A stretch of DNA of 39,348 nucleotides from an uncultured Sporosarcina sp. (GTDB taxonomy: Bacteria > Bacillota > Bacilli > Bacillales_A > Planococcaceae), in contig CANSAF010000022.1 in assembly GCA_947644645.1 (NCBI GenBank), forward strand, positions 1 through 39,348, read 5' to 3'. A program made the position numbers and the translations under genes. Shown here in pieces: positions 25,187-34,289 of the stretch. The notes below the pieces were generated by a model that worked only from the letters and a program-made list of their open reading frames with translations, was not told where the DNA came from and made no database searches. The first letter of the stretch is position 1. Each line of letters starts with the position of its first letter.

Positions 25187-25956
25187 GATAATACCTCACT
25201 TGTAATCGGTGGTGGAAGAGAACCTATCTCTTCAAGCAAATCAATACTTGTACAAAACTTAGAAAAACCTTGTCTTGTAAAATTAAATTCGCTTAATATG
25301 CGACTCAACCAAAAGGGGACGCTATTGGATACTTTTACTTCTAAAATGACTAAGTTTTGGTCAAGGAAGTGGAATCCTTCAGGTCCATTTTCAATTGATA
25401 AATCATCTACTCTACACATTAAGTTATAATCGAATGTCACACGTAAATCTTGTTCGTTTTCCCTTATTCCAGACAATGCCTGTCGATCATAGCTTACGAC
25501 AGTGGTAGGTTTCAATGCATATAAATCTTTAAAGTGGAGTGCTTCGCGCAAAATTTGTGGATTTGAAGCATTAGAAGTTATAATTAAATCTTCATTATAA
25601 GGTTCAGCGAGTACACGATATGCATCTTTTAGTGGGAGAATAGATCTTCTTTTATTAACGACATTTTTAAATTTTTGTTTAACCTCAATAAATGAATGAT
25701 CGTTAAGATTTACATTGTCATAAACTCTTAATCGTAGTTTTTGCCTAAACTGAAGTTTATTTACTGTTTCATTGTAAATTTTTTTATCATCGGACTCATA
25801 ATAAAGAGAAACAATATTATACTTACCTTCAGGATCTCCATAAGTATCGAAAGTCATGTAAGGCAAAATGGCTTTCCGAAGGTCATTATATTCAGCTTGC
25901 GTTAATAAGTATTTCAGTTCATAACGTTTGAAGATTTCCTGTGCTATGAATATCAC
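25183..25956 (-). CDS. VTC-domain polyphosphate polymerase
   Basis: A 257-residue protein covering a full VTC domain of the triphosphate tunnel superfamily: FKRYELKYLL at the start, then KLRLRVYD, the FIEVKQK strand, NKRRS, RVTFDYN, the ILEVKVS strand, and QGFSKFCTS at the end. These alternating basic and acidic beta strands line the tunnel that binds ATP and polyphosphate in Vtc4-type enzymes. No membrane segment is present. The assigned start is GTG at 25956, but its AAAGG is only 1 nt away, so the true start may lie a few codons in. It is coupled to DUF4956 and divergent from the CotH gene. Confidence 0.85.
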   Translation of the reverse strand: MIFIAQEIFKRYELKYLLTQAEYNDLRKAILPYMTFDTYGDPEGKYNIVSLYYESDDKKIYNETVNKLQFRQKLRLRVYDNVNLNDHSFIEVKQKFKNVVNKRRSILPLKDAYRVLAEPYNEDLIITSNASNPQILREALHFKDLYALKPTTVVSYDRQALSGIRENEQDLRVTFDYNLMCRVDDLSIENGPEGFHFLDQNLVILEVKVSNSVPFWLSRILSEFNFTRQGFSKFCTSIDLLEEIGSLPPPITSEVLS

Positions 25957-26014
25957 GCCTTTCTATCTCAAAGTTATAAGCAAATTTAGCTTTGTAAGTT
26001 ATTCACCTATCTAA

Positions 26015-26028
26015 TATAGTATACTATA
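26015..26028. promoter_or_regulatory. 14-bp palindrome in the VTC/CotH divergent promoter region
   Basis: TATAGTATACTATA is a perfect palindrome containing a TATACT -10-like hexamer on each strand. The flanks CTATCT (26007-26012) and AGATAG (26028-26033) add further symmetry. It could be a shared, face-to-face promoter or an operator. No strong -35 boxes are visible on either side. Confidence 0.45.
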
Positions 26029-26062
26029 GATAGAAGTACTTTTGGCTTTCAAGGGAGGAAAA

Positions 26063-28384
26063 ATGAGAAAAACAATTTATTTACCAATTATTTTGAGTAT
26101 CTTATTATTATCCTGGGGTGGATTTTATTATATTGCGGAAAAAGAGGCGAAGTTAGATCCGATGATAGAAAGTATAATAAAAGAAAATTATGGCACTAAA
26201 AATATTTCTAAACGACTTATAACATCCATAGAAACTTTAGATTTATCAAATCAAAATTTGACGTCTATTGAAGGGCTTCAATATTTTATAAACTTAAAAG
26301 AACTTAATTTAAGTGGAAATTTATTGACAGATGTAACGCAATTAGAAGGATTAGAGAAATTAACTAAAATAGATTTGAGTTTTAATCAGTTGACGCATTT
26401 AGAGCTATCGAGTAAAGAGCTAAAAACATTAGACTTAGAGGCGAATCGCGTCGTAACAATTGACTTTATTGCGAATTTACCACTTTTACAAAATTTAAAC
26501 TTACGAGCAAATCAAGTGGTTGACTTAAAACCACTTCAAACGTTAAATAACTTAACGAAACTAAATATAAGAGGTAATCAAGTTAAGTCATTAGAACCTT
26601 TGGGAAACATAACAACATTAATGGATTTAAATGCGCGAAATAATCAGATTCGTTCTATTGAACCGATTGTTGATTTGCCGCTTGAGAAAAGGGTTTATTT
26701 AACAGGAAATGATATTAGTGATTTAAATTTATTGGAAAATCGCTTAACTTCATTTGATGACTATGATTTTAAAATACCTATTCCAGTACCAGAATTCCGA
26801 GTGCCGAGTGGTATCTACACCGAACCATTTGAATTGGAATTAAGAACGGCTAAGCGCCACCAAATTTATTATACATTAGATGGTTCGATGCCAAACTTAC
26901 AATCTTATCAATATGAAGAGGAAACGATTAAAATATCCGAAGAGATGATGTTTGAGCAGCCAATTAATGCAAATCATAAAACGTCCCCATTAAGAGAAGG
27001 TTTTTCGTTTGAATCGAAAGATATAAAGAAAGCTATTACGGTAACAGCGGCTTCTTATATAGAAGGAGTTTTTAGTGAACCTGTATCACAAACATATATT
27101 TTGGATGATTCATTATTTGCGAATGGTTTACCAGTTATTTCATTAATTGTTCAGCCCAAAGACTTTTTTGACGATGATAATGGTATTTATGTGCCCGGAA
27201 ATATGTTCGAAGAAGGGTATAATCGAACAGGAAATTATTATCAAAAAGGTCGAAAATATGAAAAAGAAGGTTCAATTGAATATTTTAATGAAAATGGTGA
27301 GCTAAGTTTTAGACAAAATATAGGAATTCGTATTAATGGTTCTTATACGAGAATGTTACCCCAAAAAAGTTTAAGAATTTATCCAAGAAGTGATTACGGC
27401 CAAAGTAGAATTTATTCGAAAATCTTTGACGATATTCCATATCATGAGTTTAATCAACTCGTGTTACGCAGTTCGGGAAATGATAATAACTCTACAATGC
27501 TTCGGGATGGGTTAATGCATGAGTTAGTGAAAGACCGCGGGATGGATGTACAAGCTTATCAGCCTGCGATTGTGCTGTTGAATGGTGAATATTGGGGAAT
27601 ACACAATATACGTGAGAAGTTTAAAGAAGAATATATTGACATTAAGTATAATGTAAAAGAAAAAGATTTAGTGATGATGACTGTATTTAATAATTTTGGA
27701 TTAGGGTTCGACATGGATGTAGGGAAAGAAAAAGATCGCTTGCATTATGAAGAGATGTTGGATTATATCCGTTTAAATGATATGACGGATACAGAGCATG
27801 TTGCATATGTAAATACGCAAATGGATATTGAGAATTATTTAGAATACGTTGCTTATCAAGTGTATTATGGAAATACCGATTCATTTTATAATAATATGAC
27901 GATGTGGCGAAAACGTTCGGATTTTGTACCTAACGCTCCTTTAGGACATGATGGCAGGTGGCGTTGGATGCTGTTTGACTTAGATTTTGGAATGGGTTAT
28001 GGACTAGCTGCTGGCCTAGAAGGTGATCCATTCACATATAATATGTTGGCTTCTATGATGAGTGATGATGAGTCTGTGGAATTATTTAGACAATTGATGA
28101 GTAACAAAGATTTAAAAGATCAATTTACCAAAAAGATGATGACTTTATTAAATGAGAATTTTAAGCCAGATATCATCCATGCAAAAATAGATGAACTTGC
28201 AAATAGGATTGAAGGAGAAATGCCACGTTCAATTCAGCGATGGGAAAATATTGAATCTATGGACGTATGGAAAGAAAATATTAAACAGTTACATCGCTTT
28301 GCAGAAGAAAGACCGGAAATTATTCGAAACCATTTGAAAGAAACATTTGGCTATACAGAAAATGAGTTAGGCGAATTAGAATGA
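26063..28384 (+). CDS. LRR-CotH kinase-like membrane-anchored protein
   Basis: A 773-residue protein with an N-terminal membrane anchor or uncleaved signal (about 5-25), about eight leucine-rich repeats (about 55-225; SIETLDLSNQNLTSIEGLQ and similar), a chitobiase/Fn3-like beta domain (about 250-350; YYTLDGSMPN) and a CotH kinase domain (about 360-740). The CotH domain has LRSSGNDNN, LRDGLMHEL, NGEYWGIHNIREKF and FDLDFGMGYG. CotH proteins are atypical kinases; B. subtilis CotH phosphorylates spore coat proteins. This one should face the outside of the cell, with the LRRs probably binding a partner. The real start is ATG 26063, because GGGAGGA (26053-26059) precedes it; a TTG further upstream would include the ribosome binding site. 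It is divergent from VTC-DUF4956. Confidence 0.88.
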   Translation: MRKTIYLPIILSILLLSWGGFYYIAEKEAKLDPMIESIIKENYGTKNISKRLITSIETLDLSNQNLTSIEGLQYFINLKELNLSGNLLTDVTQLEGLEKLTKIDLSFNQLTHLELSSKELKTLDLEANRVVTIDFIANLPLLQNLNLRANQVVDLKPLQTLNNLTKLNIRGNQVKSLEPLGNITTLMDLNARNNQIRSIEPIVDLPLEKRVYLTGNDISDLNLLENRLTSFDDYDFKIPIPVPEFRVPSGIYTEPFELELRTAKRHQIYYTLDGSMPNLQSYQYEEETIKISEEMMFEQPINANHKTSPLREGFSFESKDIKKAITVTAASYIEGVFSEPVSQTYILDDSLFANGLPVISLIVQPKDFFDDDNGIYVPGNMFEEGYNRTGNYYQKGRKYEKEGSIEYFNENGELSFRQNIGIRINGSYTRMLPQKSLRIYPRSDYGQSRIYSKIFDDIPYHEFNQLVLRSSGNDNNSTMLRDGLMHELVKDRGMDVQAYQPAIVLLNGEYWGIHNIREKFKEEYIDIKYNVKEKDLVMMTVFNNFGLGFDMDVGKEKDRLHYEEMLDYIRLNDMTDTEHVAYVNTQMDIENYLEYVAYQVYYGNTDSFYNNMTMWRKRSDFVPNAPLGHDGRWRWMLFDLDFGMGYGLAAGLEGDPFTYNMLASMMSDDESVELFRQLMSNKDLKDQFTKKMMTLLNENFKPDIIHAKIDELANRIEGEMPRSIQRWENIESMDVWKENIKQLHRFAEERPEIIRNHLKETFGYTENELGELE

Positions 28385-28433
28385 AAAAAGAGCGTTCGAG
28401 AAAATAATTAGATTTTCTCGAACCGCTCTTTTT
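28385..28433. terminator. Bidirectional terminator
   Basis: A long stem pairs 28385-28405 with 28412-28433, with a single-base bulge (AAAAAGAGCG...CGCTCTTTTT outer part, TTCGAGAAAAT inner part). It lies between the convergent CotH and amidase genes. Confidence 0.88.
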
Positions 28434-28434
28434 A

Positions 28435-30294
28435 TTATTGTACTGAATAATATTGAAGTAGACCTTGATAGATTGCTTCTGCAAAAACATCAGGATTCTT
28501 TTTCAGTTTTTCAGCATCTTGTTTATTTGTCATAAAACCTAGCTCAACAAGAACTGATGCAACATTATTATTTTTAATCACATAGAATCCAGTATTTTTG
28601 ACACCACGATCTGTCATGTTGGCCATATTCACAATATTATTTTGAATATATTGAGCAAGTAGACGGCTTTCATCTCCATTAGGATTACCTGAAGTATCAT
28701 AAAAAACTTCGGTTCCATTCGCACTTGGCGAGAAAGAGTTACCATGTATTGAGACGAATGTTTCTGCATAATGCTTTTTAGCAAAGTCTGTTCGATCTTT
28801 TAAACTAGGGAATGTATCACCAGTTCGTGTCATTAAAACTTTTGCACCGGCATTTTTCAGTTTTGCTTCGACCCGTTTTGACACGTCTAATGTTAAATTC
28901 TTTTCAATAATCCCGTTTCCAGAAGCACCAGGATCGGTACCTCCATGTCCTGCATCGATAACGATAATACGATCTTGTAAAGGACTAGAAGATTGATTTA
29001 GTAATTTTAAATAAGACTTATGGACATATCCTGTTTTTCCGTTAAAGTTAATCGTTGCCCAATAACCATTTAAAGCATTCACTTCTATTTTTTGATTACG
29101 TTTTAGCTCACCGATTTTAGGGTGTTGATCACCGGCTCCTGATCTAACGTTTAAACTAGTAGCAGTTACTTTACCAATTAATTTACCAGAGCTAGGATTA
29201 CCACCAGGTGTAGAAGTATTTACCTTTTCAGTAAAACTTGCGTTAATATAACCCGGTATACCATCGTTAACAATGAGCAACCAGCCACTTTTTTCACCGT
29301 AAACTTCGACGACTTCATTATGACTTAATGTACCGATTTTAGCACCGTTAGCAGATGGGGATGTACGAACATTCAGCGTATCATTTCCTGTTACGATTTT
29401 AACTAAAGAAGTAGGATTTCCAATAGGTTTAGAATCTACGTCCAAAAGATCAACATATTGACTTGCTTTTGAAACATATGCTGGTCTGTTATAGTATTTA
29501 ATTTCAAACCAGTTTTCGTGAACTTTTAGAATTTCAAATGTATCGCTCTTCTGTAGCTTCCCTACGACTTTTCCAGTGCTTGTTGAAGGTGCTGTACGTA
29601 TGTTTAAATCATTTACTTTTGCTTGACCTTTAGCAATCACAGTCGGTTGTAGATTTGATACGGAAAGCTTAAATTGCTGATCCATAGCACGTGCTACAAA
29701 TAATGCAAATTGACCTCGTGTTAACTGACTGGCAGCATTAAAAGAGCCGTTGCTCCCATGGGAAACTCCTGCATAATAAAGTGCATTTATATCAGCAGCG
29801 TATAAATCTGTTCTAGACACATCGTTAAAGTATAAAGGATTTGTATGCGTAATGGGCTCTTTAAAATTAAAAGCAACTGCAAGTGCATGTGCTAATTCAG
29901 CACGTGTTACATATGTAGAAGGCTTTATAGAACCGTCAGCAGCTTGTTTGAAGTAACCGAGTGAAACTGCTTTACTAAGATAAGCATATGTTTCTGTCCC
30001 TGGTTGAACATCTTTAAGTTGAATATTACCTGCATGATGATTTTCGTTTCCAGTGGCTTCGATAAGCATTTTAGCAGCTTGGAATTTTGTAATATTATTA
30101 GCTGGTTTAAAATGTTGTTTGCCATTTACATCATAACCTTTAATAATTCCCAGGTTTGCAATGTAGTTGACTTCCTTAAAATACTCATCCTGTGAATTGA
30201 CGTCAGAAAAAAGAATATTAGCTTTTGCTTGTAATGGGGCAGTTAAAAGAAGAGTTGCCATTACTGAAAAAGCGATCAATCGTAGTAATCTCAT
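28435..30294 (-). CDS. SLH-SH3-N-acetylmuramoyl-L-alanine amidase
   Basis: A 619-residue protein: signal peptide (1-25), three N-terminal SLH domains (about 28-205), three bacterial SH3 domains (about 215-285, 305-360 and 375-425), then an amidase_3 domain (about 437-617). The zinc ligands and catalytic residues are visible: His in DAGHGG, Glu in GIIEKN, His in SIHGN, and Glu in VELGFM. It hydrolyses the bond between MurNAc and the stem peptide. AAGGAGGAAG just before the ATG gives a strong start. It resembles other Bacillales SLH/SH3 amidases near csaB. It ends at the bidirectional terminator shared with the CotH gene. Confidence 0.93.
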   Translation of the reverse strand: MRLLRLIAFSVMATLLLTAPLQAKANILFSDVNSQDEYFKEVNYIANLGIIKGYDVNGKQHFKPANNITKFQAAKMLIEATGNENHHAGNIQLKDVQPGTETYAYLSKAVSLGYFKQAADGSIKPSTYVTRAELAHALAVAFNFKEPITHTNPLYFNDVSRTDLYAADINALYYAGVSHGSNGSFNAASQLTRGQFALFVARAMDQQFKLSVSNLQPTVIAKGQAKVNDLNIRTAPSTSTGKVVGKLQKSDTFEILKVHENWFEIKYYNRPAYVSKASQYVDLLDVDSKPIGNPTSLVKIVTGNDTLNVRTSPSANGAKIGTLSHNEVVEVYGEKSGWLLIVNDGIPGYINASFTEKVNTSTPGGNPSSGKLIGKVTATSLNVRSGAGDQHPKIGELKRNQKIEVNALNGYWATINFNGKTGYVHKSYLKLLNQSSSPLQDRIIVIDAGHGGTDPGASGNGIIEKNLTLDVSKRVEAKLKNAGAKVLMTRTGDTFPSLKDRTDFAKKHYAETFVSIHGNSFSPSANGTEVFYDTSGNPNGDESRLLAQYIQNNIVNMANMTDRGVKNTGFYVIKNNNVASVLVELGFMTNKQDAEKLKKNPDVFAEAIYQGLLQYYSVQ

Positions 30295-30383
30295 TACTTC
30301 CTCCTTAAGATTGTAATTTAGGTTAAGTTTACCAATTAAAAATTAGGAAAGCATGTGTAGTTGTACCTAATCCTTTTTATTTT

Positions 30384-30413
30384 AAAAAAAGGAGTCCCTT
30401 TAATGGACCCCTT
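30384..30413 (-). terminator. Rho-independent terminator of the NlpC/P60-SLH gene
   Basis: A 9-bp stem pairs 30389-30397 with 30405-30413 (one G-T wobble), with seven T on the minus strand. Confidence 0.82.
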
Positions 30414-30433
30414 CTCGTTGATGTTGTATAGAT

Positions 30434-31336
30434 TTATTTAATTCTATCTAAGAATGTTTGGAATTGTGCTTTCGTTACATAATCATCAACACCAAAGTTT
30501 CCATCTGCATAACCAGTTGTGATTTCGTTATGCGCTAAAATTTCAATATATTCTTTTGCCCAATGATCATTTGACACGTCTTTAAATGAAGAATCAGATG
30601 TACCTTGTAATTCGAAAGATTCAACAAGAACTTTTGCAAGTTGTGCACGTGTTAAGTTTCCTTCTGGCATAAATGAACCGTTGCTTCCAGTGAAAATCCC
30701 AGCTTCTGCAACTGCAGCAATTGAAGAGATTTCAGGATGATCGTTTGGAACATCTTTAAATACTGACTCACTTTGCTCTGTAGCTAGTCCAAGTTCATTT
30801 GTCAGCGCTACTGCAATATCAACTCTTGTCGGATAAAGCTCTTTATTAGGTTTAACTTCTGGTGCAGGTGCAGCTGGTTGTGTTGTGAAATCTTTCACAC
30901 GCCTAGCGCCTAAATAACGTGAACCCCAGTAGTACGGATCATTAATTGAAGAAATCATAACTCCACGACTTGTTGATGCATGGATGAAATTGTTACTTCC
31001 AATATAGATTCCTACATGAGAAACGCCTCTTCCCATTGTATTGAAAAACACTAAATCTCCATTTTGTAAATTACTTTTTGCAACAGCTTTACCTGTATTA
31101 TATTGTTGCCCTGTAGTTCGTGGAATTGAAATTCCATTTTCTTTAAATACAGCTTGTGTATAAGCTGAGCAGTCAATTCCATTTCGTGTTGTACCACCTA
31201 GTTTATAAGGAACACCTAAATATGTACGGGCGGAACTAAGTAAAGAATCAAAACTATTCGCTGAAGCTGTCGATGTTCCAACGCCCGTCGTTGAAATTAC
31301 AAGACATGCCAAAAATACAAGTAAAAAACGTTTCAT
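30434..31336 (-). CDS. SLH-anchored NlpC/P60 endopeptidase
   Basis: A 300-residue protein with a signal peptide (1-26), an NlpC/P60 cysteine peptidase domain (about 28-150) with Cys56 (GIDCSAY), His107 (SHVGIYIG) and His119, then two complete SLH domains (about 190-240 and 250-300). A short piece before them (about 165-186, PTRVDIAVALTNELGL) looks like the tail of a degraded first SLH. Such enzymes cut D-Glu-DAP/Lys-type bonds in stem peptides. I chose ATG 31336 for its better signal peptide; a TTG at 31360 in the same frame is the alternative. It is divergent from the phosphodiester glycosidase gene. Confidence 0.88.
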   Translation of the reverse strand: MKRFLLVFLACLVISTTGVGTSTASANSFDSLLSSARTYLGVPYKLGGTTRNGIDCSAYTQAVFKENGISIPRTTGQQYNTGKAVAKSNLQNGDLVFFNTMGRGVSHVGIYIGSNNFIHASTSRGVMISSINDPYYWGSRYLGARRVKDFTTQPAAPAPEVKPNKELYPTRVDIAVALTNELGLATEQSESVFKDVPNDHPEISSIAAVAEAGIFTGSNGSFMPEGNLTRAQLAKVLVESFELQGTSDSSFKDVSNDHWAKEYIEILAHNEITTGYADGNFGVDDYVTKAQFQTFLDRIK

Positions 31337-31673
31337 CTCGTTCTCAATTTCCCCTTTCAAATCAACATCATGTTTTTTCTGTCTTTTTTAATCTAAAGTT
31401 ATCTTAGCACACTTAAACATTAAATTAGATTACAGTTATATTACATGTGGGTAACAATTGGAATATTTATTGTAGTGAATGTAATAAGATATAGCTTTGC
31501 CCCCGTTATATTTAAGCTGTAAACGTTATACCTATAGCGTTTATTAGTAAAAGGAAAGAAGAAGGATTCTTGTAATCTAATAATTAGAGTGATTTTTTCC
31601 ATGCTGGAAGTATCTTGCTAGAAGGACTGAAAAATACTAAACTAAGAGAAAACCTTCAGAAAAGAGTGCTAAA
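31337..31673. other. Divergent intergenic region, no gene
   Basis: This 337-bp AT-rich gap separates the NlpC/P60-SLH gene and the phosphodiester glycosidase gene. It holds an inverted repeat TAAACG (31520-31525) / CGTTTA (31538-31543), a possible operator, and the candidate promoter at 31615-31643. I see no RNA gene or conserved riboswitch shape. Confidence 0.5.
31615..31643 (+). promoter_or_regulatory. Possible promoter of the phosphodiester glycosidase gene
   Basis: TTGCTA (31615-31620) lies 17 bp from TAAACT (31638-31643). Each matches the consensus at four of six positions. The leader would be about 24 nt. Confidence 0.4.
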
Positions 31674-33911
31674 ATGAGAAAATTACGTTCGAAACTATTA
31701 GCTGGTTCACTTGCTTTTCTTTTATTATTGCCAGTAGGACAAGCGGCAGCTAATAATTTTACAGTCACACCCGGAGTAGATTATAAAAAAGGAGCTGCTA
31801 TTTGGAATGGTCAACCGCAATCCATCCATAGTGTTGAGGTCGATATTGGAAGACCGGATGTGTCAGTTCAGGCGATTATTCCAGACCCGTTACAAGAATT
31901 GAGACCATTAACTTATATTTTAAATAAGGCTTCTACGCAACAAATGCATGCCGTTGCAGGTGTTAATGCTTCTTTCTTTCACACAACAGGTAAAAATGCG
32001 AAATCACCTGCTTATTTATTAGCTGCTAATAATAAAGTAAATACATATGGCGTTATTTCTACAGGAAATGATGAATATATGAGTGTACCTTCAGCATTTG
32101 GTGTTGATAAAAATGGTCGAGGACAGATTGGGAAATTTGGCTATGAAGCTTCTATTAAAGTAGGAGACGAGGCATATAAAATATCCTCAATCAATAAAGA
32201 ACGGGGAAGTTCAGAGGTTATCTTGTATACTCCTTCCTATAGCTTTGAAACAACAAGGACCAATGAAATCGGGATGGAAATTTCCTTGGATAATTTATCG
32301 ACTTCCATCGAAGAAGGCTATGAACTAGGAACAGAGGTAACTGCGACAGTAAGTAAAATTGCAACATATAGTCAAGGTGGAAATAGTGTGATACCTAAAA
32401 AGGGAGCAGTTATTTCTATTCAAGGGGGTACACAAGCTGCAGCATTTTCAAACGTTAAAGAAGGAGATAAAATTACACTTTCAATTGATTTAACAAATCC
32501 GTGGAAAAGTGCGGAGTATGTATTAGCAAGTGGTCCATTGCTAGTTCAAAACGGTAAGGTGGATATGACAATTAACCCGAATAGTAGCCGAGCAAAAACA
32601 CGCCATCCAAGAACGGCAGTCGCAGTAAATAAAGATAGAACTAAAGTATTTTTAGTAACTGTGGATGGTCGTAAGACGAATAGTAGGGGAATGACACTAT
32701 CCGAGTTTTCGAATTATCTCGTTTCGATTGGTGCACATGATGCGCTTAATTTAGATGGCGGCGGCTCAACGACAATGGCAGTTCAAAAGCCAGGTCAATC
32801 ATTCCCAGGAGTTATGAACTCTCCATCTGGAAATTTTGAAAGGTATATTTCAGCGGTACTTGGTGCTGTGACTTATCCGGAATATCAACGCGAAGGCGTA
32901 CAGTGGTTAAATTCATTTGAAAACAAAGCTCAGTGGAAAAGTTCATCAGCTAATGCCCAAACCGAACTTCGTTTTGATGGGGAAAAATCGCCATTGAAAG
33001 ACGGTCAAACAAGTTTAACATTAACTTATGATTTCACTAAGAATCTAACAGGCACATCTGCTTCCTATGCCGTTGCAAACCCAGCACTTCCAATGGCAGG
33101 AAAACCTACTGCACTTGGCCTATGGGTATATGGTGACGGTGCTGGACATTGGTTACGGGGAACAATTGTTGACCGAAACGGTAAGGAACATACAATTGAC
33201 TTTACGAAAGAGAGTGGTTTAACCTGGAAAGGTTGGAAATATGTGAAAGCGCCTATCCCAACAGCTGCCGAAGGACCAATTTGGTTAAAACAAATTTATG
33301 TAGTCGAAACTGCAAGTCATAAGAAAAATAAAGGCTCAATTTATTTTGATCGTTTATTAGCGGAATATGGAACTACGCATCAAGAACAACCGTTTAATGA
33401 TGTCCCGTTATCGTACTGGGCAATTGATGAAGTTCAAAATGCAGTTGAAAAAGAATGGATTAATGGTTATCCAAATGGTACATTTGGTCCAGGGAATTAC
33501 TTGACACGTGCACATGCGGCAGTTCTTTTAACGCGTGCTTTAAACTTACCAATTCCTTCCACAACATCAAATTTATTTGAGGATGTTTCTGAGAAACATA
33601 TTTATGCTAAAGAAATTGCGGCGATTCAAAAAGCAGGAATTATGTCCGGTAAAGAAAATGGACGATTCGATCCCGATGCTCCTTTAACACGTGCTCAAAT
33701 GGCTAAAATTTTAGTTGCGGCTTATAAATTGGACAGTAAAGGAGAGGTAGTTCCACCATTACTTGATGTAAATGAAGGGTTTTGGGCTTATGATGATATT
33801 CAAATTTTGCAAGAAAATCATGTGACAATTGTTTCTGATCACAGATATAGACCGAATGAATTTGTAAATCGTGCTCAATTTGCCACATTTATGACTCGTG
33901 CGCATCGATAA
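31674..33911 (+). CDS. SLH-anchored phosphodiester glycosidase (NAGPA domain)
   Basis: A 745-residue protein: signal peptide (1-26), a NAGPA-type phosphodiester glycosidase domain (about 70-400; AVAGVNASFF, PRTAVAVN, LNLDGGGSTTMAV), a carbohydrate-binding-like beta domain (about 405-570), and three C-terminal SLH domains (about 572-745; the second and third carry TRAQ and NRAQ). NAGPA-family enzymes remove sugars attached through a phosphodiester, as in uncovering enzyme. In Gram-positives, substrates such as teichoic acid decorations or sugar-phosphate wall polymers are plausible but not shown. The ribosome binding site is weak (AAAGAG about 8 nt before the ATG). It is followed by a strong hairpin without a T run. 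Confidence 0.87.
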   Translation: MRKLRSKLLAGSLAFLLLLPVGQAAANNFTVTPGVDYKKGAAIWNGQPQSIHSVEVDIGRPDVSVQAIIPDPLQELRPLTYILNKASTQQMHAVAGVNASFFHTTGKNAKSPAYLLAANNKVNTYGVISTGNDEYMSVPSAFGVDKNGRGQIGKFGYEASIKVGDEAYKISSINKERGSSEVILYTPSYSFETTRTNEIGMEISLDNLSTSIEEGYELGTEVTATVSKIATYSQGGNSVIPKKGAVISIQGGTQAAAFSNVKEGDKITLSIDLTNPWKSAEYVLASGPLLVQNGKVDMTINPNSSRAKTRHPRTAVAVNKDRTKVFLVTVDGRKTNSRGMTLSEFSNYLVSIGAHDALNLDGGGSTTMAVQKPGQSFPGVMNSPSGNFERYISAVLGAVTYPEYQREGVQWLNSFENKAQWKSSSANAQTELRFDGEKSPLKDGQTSLTLTYDFTKNLTGTSASYAVANPALPMAGKPTALGLWVYGDGAGHWLRGTIVDRNGKEHTIDFTKESGLTWKGWKYVKAPIPTAAEGPIWLKQIYVVETASHKKNKGSIYFDRLLAEYGTTHQEQPFNDVPLSYWAIDEVQNAVEKEWINGYPNGTFGPGNYLTRAHAAVLLTRALNLPIPSTTSNLFEDVSEKHIYAKEIAAIQKAGIMSGKENGRFDPDAPLTRAQMAKILVAAYKLDSKGEVVPPLLDVNEGFWAYDDIQILQENHVTIVSDHRYRPNEFVNRAQFATFMTRAHR

Positions 33912-34289
33912 TTATTGCATTAAAGCCTATAGTTACAGTTAATTTAAGAAGTAAGAAGCTTAGGTGCGAAGTGAAAAACTCGCACCTAGCTATAAGGGGG
34001 TAGTGAATTTATCCCTTATTTGAAAAGAAGGAAGTCTTTGTCATTTCAACATTAATCTTCATTTGGCAAAACTCCCAACTCTATAGCGTCGATTTGGATT
34101 GGATGTCGTGGATTTTTAAGCAACCTAAAAAATCTGTATGTAATCGCGCTGAGTTGTAATTGATAATTGGGAAAAAGTAATCCCCGTATAAAATTTAAAA
34201 GTGATTCAGTGTGTTTTATGCCTTCTTTTAAAGAAGTTTATGTTATAATAGTTCACTATGAGAATCGTTATAAAAAAGGAAGAAATTTA
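33912..34289. other. Intergenic region before csaB, no gene
   Basis: This 378-bp stretch holds a strong 9-bp hairpin, TAGGTGCGA (33961-33969) with TCGCACCTA (33980-33988). It lacks a T tail, so it is either an atypical terminator for the upstream gene or an RNA-stabilising structure. It also holds the csaB promoter at 34241. Between 34000 and 34200 nothing is recognisable. Confidence 0.5.
34241..34249 (+). promoter_or_regulatory. Extended -10 promoter of csaB
   Basis: TGTTATAAT is an extended -10 element with a perfect hexamer (34244-34249), 41 bp before the csaB ATG. The -35 region is poor. It argues against an upstream in-frame start at 34167, which would precede the promoter. Confidence 0.55.

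Noticed and set aside
26042-26062. TTG start of the CotH protein
   Set aside because: It would place the ribosome binding site inside the coding sequence; ATG 26063 is well placed.
33957-33991. Standard Rho-independent terminator
   Set aside because: The hairpin is strong but followed by ATAAGGGGG, with no T run on the plus strand.
34167-34289. Upstream start of csaB giving a 420-residue protein
   Set aside because: The first 41 residues do not fit the family, the promoter lies inside this stretch, and ATG 34290 has a good ribosome binding site.
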